Origin: Rugalucina vietnamica
Lineage: Eukaryota > Mollusca > Bivalvia > Lucinida > Lucinidae
Reading direction: 5' to 3'
DNA: 64,000 nt
Assembly (NCBI GenBank): GCA_964017185.1
Contig: OZ024870.1
Location: forward strand, 67,332,312 to 67,396,311
The translations under genes were made by a program, and so were the position numbers. Shown here piece by piece: positions 46,253 through 55,809 of the stretch. Numbering within the stretch: the first letter of the stretch is position 1; every line of letters begins with the position of its first letter. Under the pieces are notes generated by a model. The model did not search any database and was not told the origin of the DNA. It saw nothing but the letters and a program-made list of their open reading frames with translations.

Positions 46253-46269
46253 TACTACCTTCAGTGGTG

Positions 46270-46647
46270 TCACAGTATACAGCTTCTGTAGCCACAATGG
46301 CCAATACATTCTCCATTAAGAATGCATGTTTTTCGTTTATTATTAGTGTCATGTGGTTCTAATGACAGATGTTCAAAATTTATACAGCTTTTATTGTGGC
46401 ATAAATGAGAAACATGCAAATTTTTCAAGTCGATAAATCCACTTCTGATGTAATATACTAGCCGATGAGCCCGAACTTTCACCCTTTTACCCCGAAACTG
46501 AAACTGAATCATGCCATAACCGTCCCTATCTTTCGATCCCTTCCAAACATAACAATTTTCAGTAATCAAAGTGTGTCTCCGAATCACTCTATTACAATAT
46601 TGCACTTCGGTTTCACTAAAACGGGTGCTGAACACCACTTTTGCCAT
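46270..46647 (-). CDS. His-Me finger endonuclease, copy 7
   Basis: Intact 125-codon frame, convergent with transposase copy 7. Confidence 0.75.
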   Translation of the reverse strand: MAKVVFSTRFSETEVQYCNRVIRRHTLITENCYVWKGSKDRDGYGMIQFQFRGKRVKVRAHRLVYYIRSGFIDLKNLHVSHLCHNKSCINFEHLSLEPHDTNNKRKTCILNGECIGHCGYRSCIL

Positions 46648-46992
46648 TATAGGGAGAAATGTACTGGCTTATGTGCTTCAGTTTTGTCTGGAAAAAGCAA
46701 AAATGCATTTAACCAGTATAAAAAACATCTAAAATGACATAACTTCACTCTACGAAAGAAAAAAATATAAGCAGAGCTTGATGAGAATGGCCAAAATGAC
46801 TTTAAAAATTGTTCGCAAAAACCGAGAAATTCCAGTTATTTCCCTTGCCAGGGGATGAAAATTTTAAATTTGCAATAGCATACTTATTTACCACTCTATA
46901 TCCTGGAAACTTCTACACAATCATTGTGAAAGGATCAATTTCAGATTTGAAACATGCTAGTTTGGATCCCTGAACAATGACTTTTCCTTTAA

Positions 46993-47641
46993 GGTAGCAC
47001 TCCACAGTTTCGGGGGAGCGTCTCAGCTTTTTCCGCCAGTCATGTAAATAAACTAAGTTCTGAGCACTTACGCAGTAAGAAATGCAGTGCAATTCTATTT
47101 GAGTGAGCTGTTAACATGTCTAAAAATAGTTTCCAGCTATTACAAGCAACTACAAAGTCCATTTTCAAATTTTGCAACACTGACAATTTTACCCCACCCC
47201 CCTTTTTTGCCGAGCATTTTTCACCAAAATTTGCCTATTTCTGAAACCTCTGGCCAAGTCCATGCAAATGACTGGCCTATAAACCATGCAGATTCAGTCA
47301 GAGGACTTACTTATAAAGACTCTGAGCTACAACTGAATAGCTCCCATCCAGCTACTTTTTCTGATATTTTCTGTCAAAGATAGATACCCGGAAATTTACC
47401 TTTCAAAACACGGCGTTCCATTTCCAGTCACAGTTTCGTATAAAATGCAGCTCAGCCATTGGTTCAAATTTGGGATACAAAAAAGTACCTTTCTGGCATC
47501 TATAAAGCATGCTCAATCAAATAGATCAGCAAAACATGGTCTCTTAAGGGTCAAACTTATTTTAGGGGCCACAGATCAGCCCTACCCTCTAAAATTCAAT
47601 ATTTTCTCCCACCTCAAAAGTACGAAACTGTGAATGGAACC
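46993..47641. mobile_element. TTAA spacer element, copy 7
   Basis: 649 bp with TTAA on both sides, between units 7 and 8. Confidence 0.75.
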
Positions 47642-48956
47642 TTAAAGCAAAATTTTTTTTTTTTTAATTTAAAGAAAAGACCCTTTTTTATGTAAATTGT
47701 GACTATTTTATGCAGTATCTAAATGTTTTAGACCATTTCAAAAAGCCAAACTATGGTAATAGTGAGTTGAAACTGCCAGTCAGATCTCCGCGGCCAGGTC
47801 CCTATTTTGACACAATTTTTACAAATGGTCCATTTTCAGTTTTGCTGTCATTTTTAAAGGAGACCACTGACACTGATCATTTATTACCCTATTTATACAG
47901 TAGTCCTCAGATTTCAAATTATACAAGAAAGAAGCTATATACTATGTCTCATTAAGTCACAAGATGTCTCTGTTTCTGCATACCCCTTGAAACATGTACT
48001 ATTTCAGTACAATTTGATTTTTTTTGGTCAATATTGACAATATTTGTCACCCTATTTGTGTTTTTATGTTTCATTTATAGTTTCAGCCATTTTGAAAACA
48101 AATTTTAGCTGAAACTGTTTAGACTGGATGGGCAGAATGCAAACAACTATTGTCTCTTTACCATTACCCTCAAATTCAAAGGGAGATAATTACAGGATCT
48201 CTGAGGACATAACATTTTTGAAATGGTCTCAGCAGCCTGTACTTGATGCCAGTTTCCATTTCTTTGTATTTAATTTTAGAAAATAGGCAAGTAAATAAAA
48301 ATAATGTGAATTTGTATTGCATAAACTGATTTTCGTTTGTATATTTTGTATATAACTATGTCTCGGGGCAGAAACAAAGACACACAAATGTCAGAAGACT
48401 AATGACACCTGAAGGTAGCCTCTAGAAGCAGAAGTGGCAGCAGCAGTTGCACCTGTTATGTAAAATCTGTCTGTTGTCTTGTTCTCACAGCAATTTGATG
48501 GTCAGTAGTCTTTCCACAATATCGCCTGGTAAATAGAGACCTAAAAGAATAAGGAGAGAAAAAATTCTATCCATCTTGAATGCTTCTGCAGTATACCCAA
48601 ATGAAACAAATAAACACTTCTTGGTTACCATGGCAACTGCATCTTATCTACCAAATTAGATAGTATCAGGTCAAAAATATAAACAATGATGATAAGGTGG
48701 TGTGTTTCAGTTGTTCTTTGTGAGTTGTATAGTGCAGAAGTTGTTAAAGAAGGAATTTATACATATTGACTATTCACGGCTTAATTTTTATTTGTTGCTG
48801 CTGATAACTGTTTTTGCTGTTATTGTTACAATTGTCATCTTGTTTTACACTGCTTTTGTTAATGGAACTTTTGTTCAGTGGCATTTTGCAAGCAAAAGAA
48901 TTCAGATAAACTAATTGGATTTTACTGACTCTTGTGTTTTTACTTTTGTTACCAAA

Positions 48957-50858
48957 ATGTCTTCCAGAAGGAAAAGTTACAAGCAGAACAAAAAAAGATG
49001 GTGTACTCAATTTAAGAAAGGTCATAACTTTAACAAGGAGTATTCTTCAAAGGGTACAGAACTACTTTCTGAACCACAAATAAATACTGCCTGTACTTAC
49101 CCTGAAATCAAAACTGTTAGGCCAAGTGCTGAGGAATACTTAGACGCTTGTAGAATTGTAGATAGTGATGAGACGGTGAATCATGAACTGCTCTGTCCAA
49201 CTCGGCTCAGACCTAAAACGAAACAATCAGAACTTGATTACACGAAATCAAATGAGGAGACAAAAGAAGAAAATGTAATAGTGAATTTTGACAAGTTGTC
49301 TTCCTTAGTTGCTGGGTTCCAGCATACATGTAAAAGGCCTTTTCCTGTAGTGAAATTGGAGAAAAGAAAGGGTCTCTGTATAACTGCAAGAACATGTTGC
49401 AAGAATTGTAAGTTTAATTCACAGCCTTGTGAGTTATTCACTTCCATAAAGAAGAAAAGAGGACCCACAGCAGGCTCTCTAAATGATGCATTGGCAATAC
49501 CTGTGCTTAAATCTAAAATGGGTGTCACTGACATACGATACTTATTAAGTTGCATAAATGTCCAGTCACCAGCACCAAGTGGACTCCACAGAAAAGTCTG
49601 TCAAGCTGCGGATGAGATGGTTAACTTGAACTCGGCTTCCATGTCTGATAATCAACGGTATGTGGAAAGGGTCATGGAAGTGTCTGGAAGAAAGCATGAA
49701 GTGAATGTGGAAACTGACTTGTCTTTTAACAACAGGCCACAGTCAGGCTATGAAGCAGCAACACAATCCTTCTGCCCCATGGTGGAGCAAGATACTGACA
49801 AGAAGCTTGTTCTTTCAATGGCTACAGCCAATAAACTGTGCAGCAAAAAGAACTGTAACCATCAAAACATTAAGTGCAAAAAGAACTTTGGTACTGCTGA
49901 GAGCATTTCCTCAAGTGAGTCTAAACTTGTGCATCAAAACTTAGAAAGTATTGATGGCAGTGGTATAGTAAAAGTAAAGTCCCTGACATCAGATGCAAGC
50001 ACTCAGATTGATAAAAGTTTGCGCAGCTACGCACAAGTGAAGAGACGAAATATTCCACATTTCAAGTGTTTTGTTCATAAACTACGCACCGTTCAGAAAC
50101 ATGTAAGGTACATAAAATTATCAAGTAGACTTCCAGGTTGTGATAAAGAAATATATTCAATCAGACTTTCTTCAGCAGTTAGAGCTAGAGTCCGCCTTGA
50201 GCTAGTAAGAGTAAAAAAGTTTTACAAGACAGCTCCTATGTTTGTCGCATATGCTGAAATTGCAGTCAAAAATATTTTACACTGTTTCTCTGGTAATCAC
50301 ATAAATTGTATAAGAAATTCAATGGTTTGTAATGCACATCTTCTTGACTCATACACCACAAATCATTTACCATATAACAAACATCTTGAACTGAACAAGA
50401 CGGACATGCTTCAGTTGCAGAGAGTGCTCGATAGTGACTTTTCACGAGAAAATTTGCGGAAGATTTCTCGTCTCTCAACAACTAACCGATCTGAGAGCTT
50501 GCACCACAGGGTCTTTACTTACGCACCAAAATGTACAGTGTGGAGTAGAAATTTCACAGGCTTATGTCACTCCGCTGTTCATTCTTCTAGCGTAGGAACT
50601 GGACAGTCGTCGCTATCTCTAGCCGCAAGAGTTGGAATCCGCTTTAAATATACTGACCCTCTCTTCAAGCATATGAAGGCCTTAGATGCTACAAACAGTT
50701 ACCATTTAAAGAGGAAATCCTCTCAGCAGTACAAACTTTCACGACATCTTGCAAGAAAGCGAAGATGCAGCCAAAGAATAAAAGATAACTCAGTATACGC
50801 AGGTGCAGATGCAAGTGTGTCCAATGAGCATGCATATGGAATAAACATTAACAAGTGA
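48957..50858 (+). CDS. Mutator/Kolobok-like DDE transposase, copy 8
   Basis: Intact 633-codon frame. It shows no decay although it is nearest the array edge. Confidence 0.75.
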   Translation: MSSRRKSYKQNKKRWCTQFKKGHNFNKEYSSKGTELLSEPQINTACTYPEIKTVRPSAEEYLDACRIVDSDETVNHELLCPTRLRPKTKQSELDYTKSNEETKEENVIVNFDKLSSLVAGFQHTCKRPFPVVKLEKRKGLCITARTCCKNCKFNSQPCELFTSIKKKRGPTAGSLNDALAIPVLKSKMGVTDIRYLLSCINVQSPAPSGLHRKVCQAADEMVNLNSASMSDNQRYVERVMEVSGRKHEVNVETDLSFNNRPQSGYEAATQSFCPMVEQDTDKKLVLSMATANKLCSKKNCNHQNIKCKKNFGTAESISSSESKLVHQNLESIDGSGIVKVKSLTSDASTQIDKSLRSYAQVKRRNIPHFKCFVHKLRTVQKHVRYIKLSSRLPGCDKEIYSIRLSSAVRARVRLELVRVKKFYKTAPMFVAYAEIAVKNILHCFSGNHINCIRNSMVCNAHLLDSYTTNHLPYNKHLELNKTDMLQLQRVLDSDFSRENLRKISRLSTTNRSESLHHRVFTYAPKCTVWSRNFTGLCHSAVHSSSVGTGQSSLSLAARVGIRFKYTDPLFKHMKALDATNSYHLKRKSSQQYKLSRHLARKRRCSQRIKDNSVYAGADASVSNEHAYGININK

Positions 50859-50875
50859 TACTACCTTCAGTGGTG

Positions 50876-51253
50876 TCACAGTATACAGCTTCTGTAGCCA
50901 CAATGGCCAATACATTCTCCATTAAGAATGCATGTTTTTCGTTTATTATTAGTGTCATGTGGTTCTAATGACAGATGTTCAAAATTTATACAGCTTTTAT
51001 TGTGGCATAAATGAGAAACATGCAAATTTTTCAAGTCGATAAATCCACTTCTGATGTAATATACTAGCCGATGAGCCCGAACTTTCACCCTTTTACCCCG
51101 AAACTGAAACTGAATCATGCCATAACCGTCCCTATCTTTCGATCCCTTCCAAACATAACAATTTTCAGTAATCAAAGTGTGTCTCCGAATCACTCTATTA
51201 CAATATTGCACTTCGGTTTCACTAAAACGGGTGCTGAACACCACTTTTGCCAT
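50876..51253 (-). CDS. His-Me finger endonuclease, copy 8
   Basis: Intact 125-codon frame, convergent with transposase copy 8. Confidence 0.75.
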   Translation of the reverse strand: MAKVVFSTRFSETEVQYCNRVIRRHTLITENCYVWKGSKDRDGYGMIQFQFRGKRVKVRAHRLVYYIRSGFIDLKNLHVSHLCHNKSCINFEHLSLEPHDTNNKRKTCILNGECIGHCGYRSCIL

Positions 51254-51598
51254 TATAGGGAGAAATGTACTGGCTTATGTGCTTCAGTTTTGTCTGGAAA
51301 AAGCAAAAATGCATTTAACCAGTATAAAAAACATCTAAAATGACATAACTTCACTCTACGAAAGAAAAAAATATAAGCAGAGCTTGATGAGAATGGCCAA
51401 AATGACTTTAAAAATTGTTCGCAAAAACCGAGAAATTCCAGTTATTTCCCTTGCCAGGGGATGAAAATTTTAAATTTGCAATAGCATACTTATTTACCAC
51501 TCTATATCCTGGAAACTTCTACACAATCATTGTGAAAGGATCAATTTCAGATTTGAAACATGCTAGTTTGGATCCCTGAACAATGACTTTTCCTTTAA

Positions 51599-52247
51599 GG
51601 TAGCACTCCACAGTTTCGGGGGAGCGTCTCAGCTTTTTCCGCCAGTCATGTAAATAAACTAAGTTCTGAGCACTTACGCAGTAAGAAATGCAGTGCAATT
51701 CTATTTGAGTGAGCTGTTAACATGTCTAAAAATAGTTTCCAGCTATTACAAGCAACTACAAAGTCCATTTTCAAATTTTGCAACACTGACAATTTTACCC
51801 CACCCCCCTTTTTTGCCGAGCATTTTTCACCAAAATTTGCCTATTTCTGAAACCTCTGGCCAAGTCCATGCAAATGACTGGCCTATAAACCATGCAGATT
51901 CAGTCAGAGGACTTACTTATAAAGACTCTGAGCTACAACTGAATAGCTCCCATCCAGCTACTTTTTCTGATATTTTCTGTCAAAGATAGATACCCGGAAA
52001 TTTACCTTTCAAAACACGGCGTTCCATTTCCAGTCACAGTTTCGTATAAAATGCAGCTCAGCCATTGGTTCAAATTTGGGATACAAAAAAGTACCTTTCT
52101 GGCATCTATAAAGCATGCTCAATCAAATAGATCAGCAAAACATGGTCTCTTAAGGGTCAAACTTATTTTAGGGGCCACAGATCAGCCCTACCCTCTAAAA
52201 TTCAATATTTTCTCCCACCTCAAAAGTACGAAACTGTGAATGGAACC
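51599..52247. mobile_element. TTAA spacer element, copy 8 (right edge of array)
   Basis: The element is complete to its GGAACC end, but the outer flank reads TAAAT instead of TTAA, consistent with loss of one T. The array therefore ends exactly at a spacer border. Confidence 0.75.
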
Positions 52248-52869
52248 TAAATAAAATTGTAAATATTTTTTTTCATTCACATAAGCGGCAGCAGGTGGCC
52301 GCCGTTTTTGAAACAAATCATCACAATTTTTTTCTGTCCTTGTAGAAATCTGTTGGTTAAAACAACTCTTGTCGAGTAGTTTATGATGAAGAAATTCATA
52401 ATTTACCTTCTTGACCAAATGACAAGCAATACGAATATGTTAATCTGAGCGAAAAAAACGAAATTCTTCAACAGTTTTTGCACCTGTCAAAAACTATTCC
52501 CGAATGCTTTGTGTAGTAACCTCATGACGTCATCAACTTTGGTGTACACAGAAAGTGGAACGTTCTATGCAGATGCTGCTGAAGAAGGAAGAGAAAATAT
52601 TACATTTTCATGTTTCTTTTATTTATATAGTAATATCAGTATAATCAATACTTGTAAAACAATAATTAGAATCTCAAAGAACATTCTGTTTTCAATCATT
52701 TATTTAAACACTATCTTTTAAGAGGAAAAAATGAGATTTTTTATTTATTTTTCAGCACCCCACCCACCTCTTCTCACTGTGTAGCAATACTGTTGAATAC
52801 TGAAATCGGACTGATTCACTGAGCATGAACTATTTAGGGGTGTGTGTGCAGATGTAAATTAATCGGGTG
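52248..52869. other. Right flank of the array, no gene seen
   Basis: AT-rich DNA with a T-rich run near 52265-52275. No long ORF, TIR pair or RNA gene could be recognised. Confidence 0.4.
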
Positions 52870-52873
52870 ATAG

Positions 52874-53369
52874 TGTAGTAGTGCTACAGTAGGTATAATA
52901 CACACTTGTATCGCCTTGCGGTACAAGCCGGCTTTTACAGCGACGCAATAGAGTGTTGGATTAGCACGCAAGAGACCCTGGTTCGATCCTCGGTCGAGGC
53001 AAAAAGATTATTTGCATCTTTTTCACCTGTTACATTTGGCGCCCAACGTAAAATGACCCATCCAATGGCTCGGAGCACATCCATGTCGAATTTAGGTTCG
53101 TGAACGTCTAATTGAGATTCGGGGACGAATCTAAAATGGAGGGGGAGTATGTAGTAGTGCTAGGTATAATACACACTTGTATCCTTGCGGTACAAGCCGG
53201 CTTTTACAGCGACGCAATAGAGTGTTGGATTAGCACGCAAGAGACCCTGGTTGCGGTACAAGCCGGCTTTTACAGCGACGCAATAGAGTGTTGGATTAGC
53301 AGGCAAGAGACCCTGGTTCGATCCTCGGTCGGGGCGAAAAGATTATTTGCATCTTTTTCACCTGCTACA
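52874..53369 (+). mobile_element. TRIM-type mini LTR retrotransposon, complete, with TSD
   Basis: A 161-bp 5' LTR (52874-53034, TGTAGTAG...GTTACA) and a 220-bp 3' LTR (53150-53369, TGTAGTAG...GCTACA) enclose 115 bp. Directly after the 5' LTR is a primer-binding-site-like TTTGGCGCCCAACGT. Directly before the 3' LTR is a purine tract AAAATGGAGGGGGAG. The 4-bp target duplication ATAG is at 52870-52873 and 53370-53373. There is no coding capacity, so it is non-autonomous. The 3' LTR is longer because of a 66-bp internal tandem duplication (starts 53185 and 53251). LTR divergence is low apart from indels. Confidence 0.85.
52914..53010 (+). ncRNA. tRNA-like segment inside the 5' LTR
   Basis: Possible acceptor arms GCCTTG and CGAGGC pair over six bases (one G-T). 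A D-arm/A-box-like TAGAGTGTTGGATTAGCA and a strong B-box GGTTCGATCC lie between them, but the anticodon arm is shortened or missing. It is not a functional tRNA. It could act as an internal RNA polymerase III promoter, and the motifs recur in the 3' LTR. Confidence 0.45.
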
Positions 53370-53389
53370 ATAGCGTTCTCCCTCCCCAT

Positions 53390-53815
53390 TGAGTTATGAC
53401 CCTCACACTCATTGCCTCCAGGAAGAACTGGAAAAGGTCCAAAATCGTGCGGCAAGGTTTGTGACTGGAAATTATGTCTTTGAAACTGGGAGCATGACTG
53501 GCATTTTAGGTCAGCTGAAATGGGAATCTCTTAAGAAAAGGAAGAAGGATAGTAGACTTATACTGCTGTACTAAGGTCTAAAGGGTTAGAGCCAGAATGA
53601 TGACCTTATCCCGAAGAATATGCGTTGCAGAAATCAACACTCTTTGGCTTTTCAGATACCTTCAGCTAGCAAAGAAGCGTACAAAAGTAGTTTCTTTCCA
53701 CAGACTATCAGGGATTGGAATGACCTCCCTGATTCTCTGATTTCCTCTGCTGAAATGTCTGATGACTGTGTGTCCAAGTTCATATCTTTTGTGAGAGCCA
53801 GGGACTGATTTCCCT
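53390..53815 (+). pseudogene. 3' remnant of a non-LTR retrotransposon reverse transcriptase
   Basis: Broken frames encode the C-terminal region typical of LINE proteins: LEKVQNRAARFVTGNY, then GILGQLKWESLKKRKKDSRL, and after a frameshift EAYKSSFFPQTIRDWNDLPD. The normal family order (QxRAARFV, LxWxSLxxRR, SFFPRTIxxWNxLP) is kept, but stops and shifts (near 53572) destroy it. Only the last part of the ORF is present, which fits 5' truncation. Confidence 0.7.
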
Positions 53816-53869
53816 CCTGGCTCCCCCCTCCCCCCTTCCATTTTCATTTATATAGTTACTGTGTCTGTT

Positions 53870-54068
53870 CAGTGGTCGAAATTCAGATTTTTCCCCACTA
53901 GCCCAAACAACCCTTATATTTTTAATCATTTGCCAAAATTTTCAACTAGCCCAACCTACATATATATATAGGTATATATAGGTAATGAGTTAAACAGAGA
54001 CAAACTACTAGCCCGACAACCCTTTAGCTAGTGTCGGGCTATCGGGCTAGTGCTAATTTCGATCACTG
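53870..54068. mobile_element. Short TIR element (~199 bp) between LINE remnants
   Basis: The ends are CAGTGGTCGAAATT and, on the opposite strand, CAGTGATCGAAATT. Inside, ACTAGCCC and GGGCTAGT words and a TA/GGTATATA simple run occur. CTGTT abuts both ends, a possible 5-bp target duplication. Confidence 0.55.
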
Positions 54069-54237
54069 CTGTTTTTTGACGGTCTAATGTTGGGATGTTG
54101 ATGCACTTGGAGAGAATTTTGAGACTAACTTGTTCTTGTCTTCCTTCATGTAGAGGTTTCCAACCCAGCTCATCCATCATCGATGTTACACTGCTTGTAT
54201 GATTGTAATCAGACTGGTTACAACAAATGTAAAGCAA
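54069..54237 (-). pseudogene. Second LINE reverse-transcriptase fragment, minus strand
   Basis: The minus-strand frame reads DYNHTSSVTSMMDELGWKPL followed by HEGRQEQVSLKILSK, which resembles the same C-terminal LINE block (TSSVTxMLxxLxWxxLxxRR) as at 53390 but from another, more decayed copy in opposite orientation. Confidence 0.5.
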
Positions 54238-54578
54238 GCCAGACCAGCAACATCTGTTTTTATTCAGTTTTACATCCCTTTCAAGATTATTTCACTCATA
54301 TGAGAAAAACCACCTGGCACTTTCACAAATTTGTACAAAACAGCTTGTCATAAATGTGCCTTGTGTCACATTTTAACCCACATTAGGCACAGTGGTGCAA
54401 GACTTTTTCTCAATAGAGACAAATCTGGGTCAGGTTTCCGGTCCCAAATTTTTTCCCAATTGGCTGAAAAAAATTCCAATTGGCCTGAAGCATTCCCAAT
54501 TAGCAGAAAAATCCAAATTTAAAAGGTAAAGTTTTCCAATTTGGCAAAAAATTGCACTATTTTTTTCCTGAAATCGGG

Positions 54579-54579
<1 letters not shown>

Positions 54580-54609
<30 letters not shown>
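54580..54609. repeat. 30-base poly(T) run
   Basis: Directly precedes the GCTCACCTGAGCC hairpin. Read on the minus strand it is a poly(A) tail after that hairpin, suggesting retroposition of the adjacent element. Confidence 0.7.
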
Positions 54610-54612
<3 letters not shown>

Positions 54613-55075
54613 CACCTGAGCCGAAGGCTCGCAGGTGAGCTTATAGTATACCCATGCTCCGTCGTTCGTTGTTGTCGTCATCGTTGTCGTCGTTGTTGTC
54701 TTCGTTGTTCACACTTTTCAAACATCTTCTCCTCAGAAACCGCTTGGCCAATCAAAGCCAAACTTCATGTGCAGCATCCGTAGGAAGGGGGAATGAAAAT
54801 TTATATAAAAGGTCAATGTCACATGACGAAGATGGTCGCCATGGCTATAAACAGCAAAAAACCTTTAAAAATCTTCTTCTCCAGAACCAGAAGGCCTATG
54901 ATTTTGAAACTTGGCATGAAGCATCAGGCAATAGAGCTCTAGTTATATAGCTAAAGTTTATATAAATCATGACCCTGGGATGACCTTGACCCATTTTATG
55001 GCAAGGTCAACTTAAGTCGCATATCCCAGTTTATAGGACCATTGGTCCTCTGGTTCTCTAACTCATACTATTTTT
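54610..55075. repeat. GCTCACCTGAGCC hairpin element, copy 1
   Basis: It begins with a stem-loop (GCTCACCTGAGCC / GGCTCGCAGGTGAGC), followed by a GTTGTCGTC-rich stretch, CATCTTCTCCTCAGAAACC and AAGGTCAATGTCACATGAC. A second member lies at 62259. The short ORFs inside are not credible genes. Confidence 0.6.
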
Positions 55076-55676
55076 CCCCAATTTCATCGGTACCAAACAA
55101 TTCCCCAAAATGTCAGCAAAAGCCCTGTGGTGAGATTTGCCACACTGCCACTGGGTTTGCTTTTTTCATTTGACATTTTCATAATTTGAAACTGTACCTG
55201 GTATTTTATCATAAGCAACATAACTAAAAATGTCAGAATTACCTGATCTCTCTGATTCTCTCATAGGGAATTATATATTTAAATATATTTGGGTTGGGGT
55301 CATTATATCTGAGATTTTTAGTAAACGCTACAAAGACACTGGGGTTTCTTTTGGCACAATTTGACATTGGGGCATTGTCATGTAGGCAAACAAAGGAAGC
55401 TGGATGCAAAATCATGGACAGGTTTGCCCTCTGACAGCTTGAGTATGCAGCTCTTACAAATGTATTTCTCTTTTTTCATGTTTATGCTGATTAGGTAGAA
55501 ATTTCATCTGGTATTTTTGAGGTACATGTAATTTTGAAAATTACGGGATGCTGAAAGGAATATATGTAGCAATTTATACATGTACACAAATACATGATAG
55601 TGTTAATCGTGTTAATTTAATGTAAACTACACATCAGCATTTACATCCTTATTAAAATGATTATTTTTATTTGCAG

Positions 55677-55740
55677 ACATATGAAATCCTTGTTTATTGG
55701 GCGGATGTTGAAGATATATAGAGACTAGAAAGTAGTAAAG
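55677..55740 (+). promoter_or_regulatory. Probable XPR1 5'-UTR exon segment with upstream ORF
   Basis: A good acceptor (TTATTTGCAG) ends at 55676. The segment to the start codon contains a 15-codon uORF (ATG 55681, TAG ending 55728) that stops 12 bases before the main ATG. The upstream non-coding exon and promoter were not found in the window. Confidence 0.5.
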
Positions 55741-55809
55741 ATGAAGTTTGCAGAGCATTTGGGTGCTCACATTACACCGGAGTGGAGGAAACAGTATATT
55801 CAATATGAG
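55741..55809 (+). CDS. XPR1: XPR1 coding exon 1
   Basis: 23 codons from ATG (A at -3) to QYIQYE, donor GTAATC, phase 0. Confidence 0.95.

Larger units (their letters stand above)
43040..46988 (+). mobile_element. Two-gene transposon unit 7
   Basis: Full-length, TTAA-bordered unit with both genes. Confidence 0.75.
47646..51594 (+). mobile_element. Two-gene transposon unit 8 (last)
   Basis: Full-length unit; its right TTAA (51595-51598) leads into the terminal spacer. Confidence 0.75.
15404..52247 (+). mobile_element. Tandem array: eight 3949-bp two-gene transposon units with 649-bp TTAA spacers
   Basis: The period is 4606 bp (649-bp spacer + TTAA + 3949-bp unit + TTAA), except that units 4 and 5 are 3953 bp apart because the spacer is missing. 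The array starts and ends with a spacer: left outer edge CTAA (15400-15403), right outer edge TAAAT (52248 on), both near-TTAA. All eight copies of both genes translate identically, and spacing is exact to the base even across a 13-T run. Unequal exchange between flanking spacers in an ancestral spacer-unit-spacer structure would give this layout. This is inference, and the copy number depends on correct assembly. Confidence 0.85.

Noticed and set aside
15404..52247. Reading the array as LTR retrotransposons sharing LTRs
   Set aside because: The 649-bp repeat has inverted, not TG...CA, ends. It is flanked by TTAA, is missing cleanly at one junction, and the interior encodes no reverse transcriptase.
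52914..53010. Functional tRNA gene
   Set aside because: The A-to-B-box distance is too short for an anticodon arm, and it lies inside an LTR with a duplicated copy.
54430..54950. Poly-Lys/poly-Phe ORFs around the 30-base T run and the GTTGTCGTC stretch
   Set aside because: They are simple-sequence translations within a repeat.
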